Below, one piece after another: positions 24,016 to 33,291 of a stretch of 53,566 bases of DNA. The notes beneath the pieces are model-generated. The model did not search any database. It was given only the letters and a program-made list of their open reading frames with translations, and was not told the DNA's origin. This DNA is from Flavobacterium psychrophilum (lineage in GTDB: Bacteria > Bacteroidota > Bacteroidia > Flavobacteriales > Flavobacteriaceae). The stretch is taken from assembly GCA_945874225.1 (NCBI GenBank), contig CAMCFT010000027.1, forward strand, positions 1-53,566, in the 5' to 3' direction. The position numbers and the translations under genes were made by a program. Numbering within the stretch: the stretch's first letter is position 1; each line of letters begins with the position of its first letter.

Positions 24016-26988
24016 TTATTTTAAGATTGACTCCTGTATTATTTTCTGAATATCCTCCCGAATTCTTTCTTTGGCTAATTTATTTCCATCGCTGAAAACT
24101 TCCGGATAGGTTCTATTGGATAAAAACACATACACAATCTCGGTTTCAGGATCAACCCAGGCGATAACTCCCGTGAAGCCGGTATGACCAAAACTTGATT
24201 CAGAAACGCAGTTGCAAGTAGAACCGTCTTTGCCTAATCTTTTGTCGAAACCTAAACCTCTATGGACTCCCTCGGCACAATAATAGCAGGTATTGAAATC
24301 GTCGAATGTTTTTTGGGAAAAATATTGATGGTTTCCGTAATTTCCTTTTTGTAAATATAACTGCATCATTTTGGCAACATCCATGGCATTTGAGAAAATT
24401 CCGGCATGCCCCGCAATTCCGCCTTCTATGGCTGAACCTTGGTCATGAACATATCCCTGGACTACCTGATGGCGAAAATAATTGTCTATTTCTGTTGGTG
24501 CAATTGCAGTTTTGTTAAATTTTTGCAATGGATTGTAAAGCGTATAATTCATTCCAAGTGAATTATAAAAATTTTCACGACTAAGAATATCTAACTTTTT
24601 GTGGGTCTCTTTTTCTAAATATTCTTTCAGGATCATAAACGTTAAATCACTGTATTTGTATTCTTTTTTTATTGATAAAGGACTATCGGCAATTATTTTC
24701 ATAATAGTGTCGTTGTAGTCGTTTCGAATGAAAAGGCTGTCGGCTACTTTTCTTAAAAAATGTGCATTGTATGTCTTACTATAGTATTTTTCTAATGGCA
24801 TATTATTCTTGTCCAGAGTAGCTTTGTAAAAAGGGATCCAAGCGACAAGACCGGCATAGTGGGAAAGTAAATCCTTAAAATTGATGTCTTTTTTATTGGA
24901 ATTTGCAAAATACGGAATCATAGCTCCCATTTTTGTATTCAAAGCAACCTTGTTTTGGTCATATAATTGCATCACGTTGGGCAGCGTAGAAATCATTTTC
25001 GAAAGGGAAGCAACATCGTATAAATCTGAATTTGTAACTTTTGCAGTATTGTCATACGTATGAAAACCATACGCCTTTTGGTATATAACTTTTCCTTTTC
25101 GAGCCACAAGAATCTGGATTCCAGGAGTCATTTTCCCATCGATGGCTTTTTTGGCTATTGAATCAATTTTGGATAACATCAACGGATTCATATTGACATT
25201 TTCGGGAGCTGTGAAACCCAGACGGTTCAGTTTTTCTGTAGATAATCCGTCATTTACTTTGAAGGATTTGTTAATAGACACCGGCAATTTTCCTTTGGCT
25301 TGAATTGCACCAAAGATTAATTCGGCCGAAACTTCTTGAGAAATATTCGAGTTTTGATACGAAACCACCAATCCTTCAATATTCTTGAAATTGGATATTG
25401 ACAAGAGTGAATAGGGTTTTACAAAAACATCAAGAATCACTTTGTTTTTTTTGGCAATTTTTTGTAACCAAAGCAGTTCTGTTTCGGTAAAATCTTGTTT
25501 TTCCCATGCTTTGTCTAATTTGTGAAAACCAATGATAACTGTGTTATATTTTTTTAATTCAGCATTTAAACTGTCAATATTGTTGTTAGAAACTTCGGTA
25601 ACTTCGGTATATTTTTTTAACGTTGACACGAAGGAACTATTTGCGCCATCTCCTAATTTTACATAGGCGATTTTTTGATTTAGATTTTTTATTGGAAGTA
25701 TTTCCTTTTTGTTTTTCAAAACGGTAACCGCATTTTCATATAATTGATATTGCAACGCATCATTTCGAGAAGGAGTAAGGTCGTGTATTAAACTTGAGGT
25801 TTCAACAGGTTTATAATTATTTAAACCCGCTTTAAATTTATAATGTAATATTTTTTTGGCGGAATATGCCAAACGTTCTTCCGAAATAGCTCCTCCATTA
25901 TAAGCTGTTTTAATTTTTTCGATGGCCAATGGCACATCTTCTGGACAAAGCAAAACATCGTTTCCTGCCATAAATGCCGCTAAATCAATATCTCCCGGCC
26001 CTTTAGAATTACTTGCACCTTTCATCCCTAGAGCATCGGTAAAAATTATGCCTTCAAAACCCAACTGGTTCTTGAGTAAATCTGTTACCACATTATGCGA
26101 AATTGATGTAGGGAGATTTTCTGTTGGTTCCAGACTCGGAATATTGAGATGCGCAACCATCACAGAGACTAAACCTTCGTCGAACATTCGTTTGTAAGGA
26201 TATAATTCCACCAGATTAATGCGCTCTTTTGAAAAATTGACTGTAGGTAATGTTTTGTGGGAATCAGTTGAAGTGTCTCCGTGTCCAGGAAAATGTTTGC
26301 CTGTACAAAAAACACCTTGAGTTTGTTCACCTTTCATTAAAGCAATGGCTTTATCGGTAACACTGACTTTGCTTTCGCCGAAAGAGCGAAATCCAATTAT
26401 AGGATTTTTTGGATTTGTATTGATGTCGATAACAGGTGCAAAATTGAAATGGATTCCCATTCGTTTGTTTTCCTTGCCCATATTTTCGCCAACCTTTTCT
26501 ACAAGTTTCAAATCTTGAATGGCACCTAATGTCATATTCCAAGGATAACGATACGTTGAATCTAATCGCATACTCAAACCCCATTCAGCGTCAATTGCTA
26601 TGAATAAAGGAACTTTGGATTTTGCTTGATATCGATTGGTTAATTTTGCTTGACAAACTGGTCCGCCTTGGAAGAAAATAAGCCCTCCAACTTTATAATC
26701 TTGAACCAATTTATCAATAGATTCTGTTTCTGTGGAATCTCTATTAGAATATGCCGAAACCATAAAAAGTTGCCCTACTTTTTCTTCCAGCGACATTTTA
26801 TTATAAATACTGTCAACCCAACGGGTTTCAACATCAGAATCTTTGAAAAAAGTTGTTCTTTCAGATTTAATTCGTGGAATATAGATTTCCGTATTATCCG
26901 AAACAGCTGTTTTTTTTGAAGTTGCACAATTAGTAGCCAAAGTTATTAGAACAATGTATATGCTAATTTTTATTAAGTAATTTTTCAT
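24016..26988 (-). CDS. Lipoprotein fusion of NagZ-like GH3 and AmiE-like serine hydrolase (beta-lactamase fold)
   Basis: A 990-residue two-enzyme lipoprotein. A lipobox (LATNC, Cys21) follows the signal. The GH3 barrel (about 55-400) has KHFPGHGDTSTDSH at 231-244 and nucleophile Asp318 in FTDALGM, so it should release GlcNAc. A linking domain follows (about 405-590), like the GH3 C-terminal domain. The last 390 residues are a class-C beta-lactamase-like hydrolase with SLSK at 661-664, a YSD motif and GHTGFTG. Bacillus AmiE, of this fold, removes stem peptides from MurNAc. NagZ and AmiE are separate adjacent genes there; here they are one chain, tethered to a membrane. The amidase function is inferred. 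Confidence 0.92.
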   Translation of the reverse strand: MKNYLIKISIYIVLITLATNCATSKKTAVSDNTEIYIPRIKSERTTFFKDSDVETRWVDSIYNKMSLEEKVGQLFMVSAYSNRDSTETESIDKLVQDYKVGGLIFFQGGPVCQAKLTNRYQAKSKVPLFIAIDAEWGLSMRLDSTYRYPWNMTLGAIQDLKLVEKVGENMGKENKRMGIHFNFAPVIDINTNPKNPIIGFRSFGESKVSVTDKAIALMKGEQTQGVFCTGKHFPGHGDTSTDSHKTLPTVNFSKERINLVELYPYKRMFDEGLVSVMVAHLNIPSLEPTENLPTSISHNVVTDLLKNQLGFEGIIFTDALGMKGASNSKGPGDIDLAAFMAGNDVLLCPEDVPLAIEKIKTAYNGGAISEERLAYSAKKILHYKFKAGLNNYKPVETSSLIHDLTPSRNDALQYQLYENAVTVLKNKKEILPIKNLNQKIAYVKLGDGANSSFVSTLKKYTEVTEVSNNNIDSLNAELKKYNTVIIGFHKLDKAWEKQDFTETELLWLQKIAKKNKVILDVFVKPYSLLSISNFKNIEGLVVSYQNSNISQEVSAELIFGAIQAKGKLPVSINKSFKVNDGLSTEKLNRLGFTAPENVNMNPLMLSKIDSIAKKAIDGKMTPGIQILVARKGKVIYQKAYGFHTYDNTAKVTNSDLYDVASLSKMISTLPNVMQLYDQNKVALNTKMGAMIPYFANSNKKDINFKDLLSHYAGLVAWIPFYKATLDKNNMPLEKYYSKTYNAHFLRKVADSLFIRNDYNDTIMKIIADSPLSIKKEYKYSDLTFMILKEYLEKETHKKLDILSRENFYNSLGMNYTLYNPLQKFNKTAIAPTEIDNYFRHQVVQGYVHDQGSAIEGGIAGHAGIFSNAMDVAKMMQLYLQKGNYGNHQYFSQKTFDDFNTCYYCAEGVHRGLGFDKRLGKDGSTCNCVSESSFGHTGFTGVIAWVDPETEIVYVFLSNRTYPEVFSDGNKLAKERIREDIQKIIQESILK

Positions 26989-27090
26989 CGAAATCTGAAT
27001 TATAGTTTTTTAAATAGTTGAATTTTTGTGGTTTATATCACCTTTTAATTTTAATTGATTATTCCATAATTTCATTTAAAGAATGTTTTT

Positions 27091-28599
27091 TTAAAAACTT
27101 ATTTTTTCATTAGTAGTTATACTTGTTAGGTATAATGCTATAAAAGTAAAAAGTCCGTTTATTAAAATTAATTCATTATCAAACACATATCCAAAAAATA
27201 ATGTTTTCGAATTTTCACTAATTAGATAAGTTACCATTGGTGATAATAAGCATATTAATGGGACTAATTTATCATTTACTTTTTTTGATTTTAGAAATAA
27301 ACCAAAAGCATATAATCCTAAAAGAGGCCCATAAGTGTATGATGCAACTTTAAATATCATTCCTACAACTGAACTATCATTAATAGAATTGAATACTAAT
27401 ATTACTAAAAATATTAATCCTGAGAAACTAAGGTGTACTAAATGCCTCGTTCTCACAATGTTTTTTTTGCCCAGATTTTCCTTTTTATCCATACCAAGAA
27501 AGTCAACACAAAAAGAGGTTGTAAGTGCTGTTAATGCAGAATCGGTAGTAGCAAATGTAGCTGCTATAAGTCCCAATAAAAAAATTATTGCGGGAATTAT
27601 AGATAAATGATTTAATGCAATTTCTGGAAACAACAAATCAGTTCTTGGTTTATTTGTAAAAGAGTCCAAGGGAATAGAAATCCCATTTTTATCTGCATAA
27701 ATGTAAAGTAAAGCCCCAACACTTAGGAAAAAAATATTGATTATAACGAATACTCCCGTAAATGTGAACATGTTTTTTTGTGCTTCACCAATATTTTTGC
27801 AACTAAGATTTTTTTGCATTAAATCTTGGTCAAGACCGACCATGGCAATGGTAACAAGCATTCCGCCAATGATTTGTTTTACAAAATGAAACTTATTAGT
27901 AACAAAATCATCAAAGAAAAATATTTTAGAATAATCGCTATCTTTCACTTCATTGAATGCACTAACTAAACTTAAATCCAAACTCGTACAAATAAAGTAA
28001 ATTGTTAAAAATACGGATGAAATAAGAAAAAATGTCTGTAACGAATCTGTAATAATTATGGTTTTAAGTCCTCCTCGATAGGTGTAGGAAAATATTAAAA
28101 TCAAGGAGATTAGCACTGTTAAAAAAAAAGGGACTTTATAATAATCAAAAACAAAACGTTGCAATACAATTACCACTAAATAAAGCCTGAAAGCGGAACT
28201 GACAGTTCTACTTACTAAAAAAATAGTTGCAGCTGTTTTGTAGCTAAAGGTTCCCATCCTCTGTTCTATATATCCATAAATAGAGGTTAAATTCATTCTA
28301 TAATACAGAGGCAATAATAATTTTGTAATTATTATAAACCCTAAGGCATTACCTAGTACAAATTGAAAGTATTTAAATTGTTCTCCACTTGGAGCACCAA
28401 CTTCTCCAGGAACCGATATAAATGTTACTCCAGAAAGCGCAGTTCCTATCATTCCAAAAGCAACTAAGTACCATTTTGAATTTTTATTGGCTTTAAAAAA
28501 AGCTTCATTGCTGCTATCTTTTTTACTGACAACATGAGATATAAAGAATAAAACTCCAAAGTATATAATGATAAGGATTAATATTGCGCTTGGAGTCAT
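27091..28599 (-). CDS. Sodium:solute symporter (SSS family), copy 1
   Basis: A 502-residue transporter with about 13-14 helices. It has the SSS pattern: FLVAFGMIGTALSGVTF-like start (WYLVAFGMIGTALSGVTFIS), YRGGLKTIIITDSLQTFF and the later GLIAATFATTDSALTALTTSF. It is a clear paralogue of the symporter at 31508-32959 (shared FGMIG, GLDQxxMQK and YTYGPLLGLY blocks). It lies 39 nt after murQ. Import of an amino sugar such as MurNAc or GlcNAc is inferred from its place between murQ and the NagZ-AmiE fusion. Confidence 0.9.
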   Translation of the reverse strand: MTPSAILILIIIYFGVLFFISHVVSKKDSSNEAFFKANKNSKWYLVAFGMIGTALSGVTFISVPGEVGAPSGEQFKYFQFVLGNALGFIIITKLLLPLYYRMNLTSIYGYIEQRMGTFSYKTAATIFLVSRTVSSAFRLYLVVIVLQRFVFDYYKVPFFLTVLISLILIFSYTYRGGLKTIIITDSLQTFFLISSVFLTIYFICTSLDLSLVSAFNEVKDSDYSKIFFFDDFVTNKFHFVKQIIGGMLVTIAMVGLDQDLMQKNLSCKNIGEAQKNMFTFTGVFVIINIFFLSVGALLYIYADKNGISIPLDSFTNKPRTDLLFPEIALNHLSIIPAIIFLLGLIAATFATTDSALTALTTSFCVDFLGMDKKENLGKKNIVRTRHLVHLSFSGLIFLVILVFNSINDSSVVGMIFKVASYTYGPLLGLYAFGLFLKSKKVNDKLVPLICLLSPMVTYLISENSKTLFFGYVFDNELILINGLFTFIALYLTSITTNEKISF

Positions 28600-28638
28600 T
28601 TGCTGTTTGTTATAAATTTTATTAAATAAATCTAAATC

Positions 28639-29451
28639 TTATTTGTTTTTCATTATTGCGGTTCTAACACTTTTGTGTTTTTTTAATAGTTTGGCTGCTA
28701 AATTTTCATCGATATTTAGTTCTTCAACAATCATATCAACTCCTCTTTGAACTAATTTTTTATTTGATAATTGCATATCAACCATTTTGTTACCTGAAAT
28801 CCTCCCCAGTTTTATCATAACGGATGTTGTAATCATATTTAGAACTAATTTTTGAGAAGTTCCAGATTTCATTCGTGTGCTTCCTGTAAGGAATTCTGGG
28901 CCTACAATTAATTCAATTGGAAAATCAGCTTCTTTTGATATTAGACTTTCACTATTACATGAAATACTTCCTGTAATAATATTGTTTTCTTGAGCTTTTT
29001 TTAATCCACCAATAACATAAGGAGTATTACCTGAAGCTGCAATTCCTATAACAACATCTAGATTCGATATGGAATAAGCAGTTAGATCTTTCCATGCTTG
29101 ATTGAAATCATCTTCGGCATTTTCTACTGCTTTTCTTATAGCAGAATCCCCACCAGCTATTATGCCAATAACCCAATTGTCTGGAACTCCAAAAGTAGGA
29201 GGGCATTCAGACGCATCAAGTATTCCTATTCTGCCGGAAGTACCCGCTCCTATATAAAATAATCTTCCGCCGAGTTTCATTTTAGAAACTATAACATTTA
29301 CTAATTTTTCTATATTTGGAATTTGTTTTTCGACTACTTCTGGTACTTTTTTATCTTCGGCATTGATATTAATGAGTAATTCTTTTGTACTCATTTTATC
29401 TAAATCTGAATAAAGAGATTCTTGTTCTGTATCAGTATTATTTTTTTTCAT
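28639..29451 (-). CDS. murQ: N-acetylmuramic acid 6-phosphate etherase MurQ
   Basis: A 270-residue cytoplasmic SIS-domain enzyme that removes D-lactate from MurNAc-6-P to give GlcNAc-6-P. The signature GAGTSGRIGILDASECPPTFG begins at 68. Glu82 in SECPP and Glu113 in NAEDD correspond to the catalytic acids of E. coli MurQ, and GSTRMKSGTSQKLVLNMIT is the second family block. It is about 28 residues shorter than E. coli MurQ, mostly at the C-terminus. The gene is preceded by 270 nt with a stem-loop and followed 39 nt later by a symporter. The substrate would come from AnmK. Confidence 0.97.
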   Translation of the reverse strand: MKKNNTDTEQESLYSDLDKMSTKELLININAEDKKVPEVVEKQIPNIEKLVNVIVSKMKLGGRLFYIGAGTSGRIGILDASECPPTFGVPDNWVIGIIAGGDSAIRKAVENAEDDFNQAWKDLTAYSISNLDVVIGIAASGNTPYVIGGLKKAQENNIITGSISCNSESLISKEADFPIELIVGPEFLTGSTRMKSGTSQKLVLNMITTSVMIKLGRISGNKMVDMQLSNKKLVQRGVDMIVEELNIDENLAAKLLKKHKSVRTAIMKNK

Positions 29452-29586
29452 TTTTGTATTGATTTAGGTATTGGTCTATTTTTACAAGATTATTTATAAA
29501 AATTGATTAGAATTAGATTGTGAATTAGTTTTATTCTTTTTGATGGATTTATCTATTATATTTTTTAATTGATTCTTAAATTTAAA

Positions 29587-29634
29587 TTCTTCACTAGAGC
29601 TTCTACCCTTGTAATAGAAGCCCTTGATGAAGAA
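29587..29634 (-). other. Two-tier stem-loop upstream of murQ
   Basis: The outer arms TTCTTCA (29587-29593) and TGAAGAA (29628-29634) enclose inner arms GCTTCTA (29599-29605) and TAGAAGC (29615-29621). It lies in the 270-nt gap between the AmiE-like gene and murQ, about 136 nt before the murQ start, and has no T-run. It may be a leader element of murQ or a terminator of the upstream operon. Nothing else is seen in this gap. Confidence 0.4.
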
Positions 29635-29721
29635 CCAACTAACCAAAACAAACTATATTAAAAAAACTTAAATGTGATTAACAATTATTAGTTCACTAAA
29701 CTTCTATTTTAAGCTATATAG

Positions 29722-30978
29722 TTATTTTAATTTACTATATTTTAAGACTGCTTTAAAAATTTGCTCACGTGTTTGACTTAATGAAAAATATTCTCCATTA
29801 TTCATTAATCCAATATTTTGCCTATTTATTAAGATTATAATAGAAATATTGTTTTCAGGAATTACTGCAATGCTGGTACCCGTAAATCCTGTATGGCCAA
29901 AGGTTCCCTTTGGTCCGTTTTTTATTACGGGATTTTCTGGATCCATCATCCAACCTATTCCATTATTGAATTTGTCTTTTGTTAGAAAGCTATTTATTAT
30001 TTCTTTGGATATAAATTGTTTTGATCCTACTTTGCCTTTATTGACAAGCATGTCAACAAGTTTCTGGATATCATCGATAGTCGAGAATATTCCGGCAGCA
30101 CCAGAAATCCCCTTATTGGCATACCAAGTGATGCCGTCATTTACTTCTCCTTTTAAAGTATAGTTACGCCATCCTTTCCATTGATTTGGATCAATTTCTT
30201 TTACTTTAAACCCAAGTATTGAATCATACACCATTCTTCTTTCATAAGGATTTCCTTGTGAACTGGCTGCTATTTTATTAAAACGACCTGTCGATAATGG
30301 ATTAAAAGTTGTGTTTTTCATTTCTAAAGGAGTGAAAATATTTTGTTGCATAAATTGTTCTAAAGGTAATTTAGAAACAATTTCTATAATTTCTCCAAGA
30401 AGTACAAATCCTAAATCGCTGTAACGACGTTGCTCTCCAACTGGAAACATAAGCGGAAGTTCTCCTATTAATTTATAAGATTCTTGTTTATTTGAAGCTT
30501 TATAATATAACGGATACCATTCATAAAGTCCTGCGGTGTGAGTAAGTAGATGATGTATGGTAATCTCCTTTTTTTCTGGCGTGTCAAAAGCTTTGATATA
30601 CTTACTGACTAGATCATCAACATTGAGAAGTCCTTTATCTTGCAATAGCATTATAGAGGTTGTGGTACCAATAACTTTGGTAAGCGAAGCAACATCAAAA
30701 AGATGTTCTTCGGTCATTTTTTCCAAAGGATCTAGCTGTTTATGGTCAAAGTCATATTTTTGGGAGTATCCAAAAGTATGTTTATAAATACTATTTTTGC
30801 CCATTTTTATTTGAATTACCGCCCCAGGAATTTTGTCTTGATCCACTTGTTTTTGGATGATACTGTCTATTTTTGCTGCAAGGGCTGTCTTATTTGTTTT
30901 ATTATTAAGATTTTGACTATTGGAAATATATCCAAAAGAGGCAGATAAAATTATGGAAAAAAGCAATTTTTTATTCAT
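29722..30978 (-). CDS. Exported AmiE-like serine hydrolase (beta-lactamase family, class C fold)
   Basis: A 418-residue exported hydrolase with a signal peptide (about 1-21) and no lipobox. The active-site motifs are SLTK at 98-101, YSD in RRYSDLGFVLLGE and GHTGFTGTS near the C-terminus. It closely resembles the C-terminal domain of the 990-aa fusion (same LLTH-AGL, YSDL and GHTGFTG blocks). The likely reaction is release of stem peptide from MurNAc, as shown for Bacillus AmiE, though some family members are esterases or D-aminopeptidases. It is the last gene after the symporter-GNAT pair. Confidence 0.88.
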   Translation of the reverse strand: MNKKLLFSIILSASFGYISNSQNLNNKTNKTALAAKIDSIIQKQVDQDKIPGAVIQIKMGKNSIYKHTFGYSQKYDFDHKQLDPLEKMTEEHLFDVASLTKVIGTTTSIMLLQDKGLLNVDDLVSKYIKAFDTPEKKEITIHHLLTHTAGLYEWYPLYYKASNKQESYKLIGELPLMFPVGEQRRYSDLGFVLLGEIIEIVSKLPLEQFMQQNIFTPLEMKNTTFNPLSTGRFNKIAASSQGNPYERRMVYDSILGFKVKEIDPNQWKGWRNYTLKGEVNDGITWYANKGISGAAGIFSTIDDIQKLVDMLVNKGKVGSKQFISKEIINSFLTKDKFNNGIGWMMDPENPVIKNGPKGTFGHTGFTGTSIAVIPENNISIIILINRQNIGLMNNGEYFSLSQTREQIFKAVLKYSKLK

Positions 30979-31013
30979 AAGATGTATTGTTAATTAAAAG
31001 ATCAAAATTAGGT

Positions 31014-31508
31014 CTAGCCTTTTTTTAAAGGAAATCCAATTATTGGTCCATAAGTTTTACGCAGTAATAATTCAGTAAATCCTTCTTTTACAAAGTCTTC
31101 TAATTCTCCTATTAATTTAAAACCAAAGTCGTAATAAAGTTTGATGGCTCCTTTATTGAATGATGAAACACAGATAAAGATATTTGGTGAAACTTTTAAA
31201 ATTCGTTCTTCGCAAAATTCGAGAAGTTTTTTTCCAAATCCTTTTCCTCTATAATCTTCGTCAATACAAATTGTCTGGATATATCCTTTGAAAGTCCCTT
31301 CCATTTGAAGGATAACAAAACCAGCGATTTCGTTTTCAAGCAGTATTATATATATATCTTTTGATGAACCGTCAAATGCTTTAAGGCATTGGTCATAATT
31401 CATCTCCAATCTTATCCACGGGTCAGTTTTTGTCATCATAAGTGCACAAACAGCAAAATGATTGGAGTTTGTTGTTTGATTGATTACAACTTTGTCTTTT
31501 GATTGCAT
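31014..31508 (-). CDS. GNAT-family N-acetyltransferase
   Basis: A 164-residue cytoplasmic acetyltransferase. The acetyl-CoA binding motif A is ICIDEDYRGKGFGKKLLEF, followed by the typical SFNKGAIKLYYDFGFKLIGEL segment. The ATG shares one base with the symporter's stop (TGATG), so translation is coupled. The next gene, AmiE-like, starts 35 nt later. The substrate cannot be read from sequence. Its position suggests an amino sugar or a peptide released from muropeptides. No glucosamine-phosphate acetyltransferase motif is evident. Confidence 0.88.
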   Translation of the reverse strand: MQSKDKVVINQTTNSNHFAVCALMMTKTDPWIRLEMNYDQCLKAFDGSSKDIYIILLENEIAGFVILQMEGTFKGYIQTICIDEDYRGKGFGKKLLEFCEERILKVSPNIFICVSSFNKGAIKLYYDFGFKLIGELEDFVKEGFTELLLRKTYGPIIGFPLKKG

Positions 31509-32959
31509 CAGGCTTTCTTTTTAATGATGATTAGAAACAGAATCGTTAATAATGCGTTTATAAATATATTTAAAAAGCCAAAATCAAATTGGAATGCAGC
31601 CATTATATATTCATTGAGTAAGTAAGTTGCAACTGCCGCTGCGATGCAAGCTAAGGGAACCCATTTTTCCTTTAACTGGATTTTAGAAAACATACCTGCC
31701 ATATATAAACCCAAAAGAGGGCCATAAGTATATCCTGCGATTGTAAAAATAGTGTTGATAATTGCTCCTTGGCTTTGCCAAAATAACATCACTATGAGAA
31801 ACATCACAACATTTACGCCAATTAACACATAGTTTTTGATTTTCTTTTTAGCTTCTTGTGGCTGATTCTCGATGTCCATAAAGTCATAACTAAAAGAAGT
31901 TGTCAATGCAGCGATGCAAGAATCGACACTTGCAAAAGTGGAGGCAATCACTCCAATTAAAAAAGCTATGGCACCTATTTTTCCCAAATAATTTAAAGTT
32001 AGATTGGGGAAAATTCCATCAGTATTTAGAAATTGCCCGTTGCTAATAGCAAGTTCAATACCATTTTTTTCGGCATAGATGTAAATCAATATTCCTAAAC
32101 CCAAAAATAGTGTTTGGGCAAATGCTATAAAGAAACTAAAGGTTAATACATTTTTTTGGGCATCTTTCACTTTTTTGACAGTAAGGGTTTTTTGCATCAT
32201 ACTCTGATCAAGACCCACCAAAGCGACGGTAATCAATAATCCTGAAATAAATTGTTTGAAAAAATTGGATCCAGAATGAATGTCCCAATCAAAAACCTTG
32301 GAATATTTATGTTGAGTAATTGTGCTTGTCATTTCTGAAATAGAAAACCCCAAAGAGTTTTTTATTGTAATTATGGTAATAATAATAACCGTGATAAGAA
32401 ATAAGGATTGTAAGGCATCTGTCCATACAATTGTTTTTACCCCAGATTTATTCGTATATAACCAGATAATAACTAAAACTACTATTATTGTTATGTAATA
32501 AGGGATATTTAAGGCATCAAAAAAAGCATATTGCAATATTTTGATAGACAAAAGCAATCTAAGTGCGGCTCCAAAAGATTGGGAAACCAAAAAAAATGTG
32601 GATCCCGTTTTATAAGTAATATTCCCAAAACGTGTATTCAGGTAAGAATAAATTGAAACCAGTTTTAGCCTATAATAAATGGGGATTAGTACAAACGCAA
32701 TAAATAGGTAACCCACTATCGTTCCGAGAATAAATTGAAAATAATAAAGATTGTTGTTGCCAACATTTCCAGGAATTGACACAAGGGACACGGCAGAAAT
32801 GCCAGAACCAATCATTCCAAAAGCAACTAAAAACCAAGGAGATTCTTTATCGCCATCAAAAAAAGTATTTTCGTGGTTATTTCGTGAAGTGAAATGAGAA
32901 ATTACCATTAAAATTGAAAAATAGGAAAGGACAATTATAAATAACAGTAGTGGACTCAT
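31508..32959 (-). CDS. Sodium:solute symporter (SSS family), copy 2
   Basis: A 483-residue membrane transporter with about 13 helices. It shares WFLVAFGMIGSGISAVSLVS, VGLDQSMMQKTL and GYTYGPLLGLYMAGMF with copy 1, so the pair arose by duplication and has diverged throughout. It heads the short run symporter-GNAT-AmiE. The substrate is probably a muropeptide-derived amino sugar; two copies may divide substrates (for example MurNAc and GlcNAc). Confidence 0.9.
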   Translation of the reverse strand: MSPLLLFIIVLSYFSILMVISHFTSRNNHENTFFDGDKESPWFLVAFGMIGSGISAVSLVSIPGNVGNNNLYYFQFILGTIVGYLFIAFVLIPIYYRLKLVSIYSYLNTRFGNITYKTGSTFFLVSQSFGAALRLLLSIKILQYAFFDALNIPYYITIIVVLVIIWLYTNKSGVKTIVWTDALQSLFLITVIIITIITIKNSLGFSISEMTSTITQHKYSKVFDWDIHSGSNFFKQFISGLLITVALVGLDQSMMQKTLTVKKVKDAQKNVLTFSFFIAFAQTLFLGLGILIYIYAEKNGIELAISNGQFLNTDGIFPNLTLNYLGKIGAIAFLIGVIASTFASVDSCIAALTTSFSYDFMDIENQPQEAKKKIKNYVLIGVNVVMFLIVMLFWQSQGAIINTIFTIAGYTYGPLLGLYMAGMFSKIQLKEKWVPLACIAAAVATYLLNEYIMAAFQFDFGFLNIFINALLTILFLIIIKKKA

Positions 32960-33246
32960 TTTTTATTAAATTTAAAATTTCGGAGCTATTCAGCTTGTTG
33001 CATATAGCCTTCAAAAAAAATACTTCCAAAATCTATATTGTACGATATTTTGATTTGTTTTTATAATAGCCTCTTTTAAAACGGATTAAAAATAATCTGT
33101 TTAAAAAAAGTGTAAAATAATCTTTGCCTAATTTCAGGGAATTTATTACCTGGAAAATAGAATAAATTCTATTGTCAATGGTTTGAACTAGTGTAGTGTT
33201 AAAAGAATAATCGTTATTGAAACAACTCTGTTCAGAAAATATAATA
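32960..33246. other. Intergenic region between SusD and symporter copy 2
   Basis: About 290 nt of AT-rich DNA with no ORF of note. It should contain the promoter of the symporter-GNAT-AmiE run; I find no clean TAnnTTTG box on the minus strand. The susCD terminator follows at 33247. Confidence 0.4.
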
Positions 33247-33285
33247 ATTTTTCAGGGGTAACATAAGTTACCCCCGAAAAAAAAC
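33247..33285 (-). terminator. Terminator of the susCD operon
   Basis: A perfect 8-bp core GGGGTAAC (33255-33262) / GTTACCCC (33267-33274) with a 4-nt loop, flanked by A and T runs that extend the stem. It lies 7 nt after the susD stop. Confidence 0.75.
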
Positions 33286-33291
33286 TAAATA

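Noticed and set aside
29722..30978. True beta-lactamase (antibiotic resistance)
   Set aside because: SxxK, YSD and HTG motifs occur in the whole serine-hydrolase clan. Its close similarity to the C-terminal domain of the GH3 fusion and its position favour peptidoglycan amidase function.
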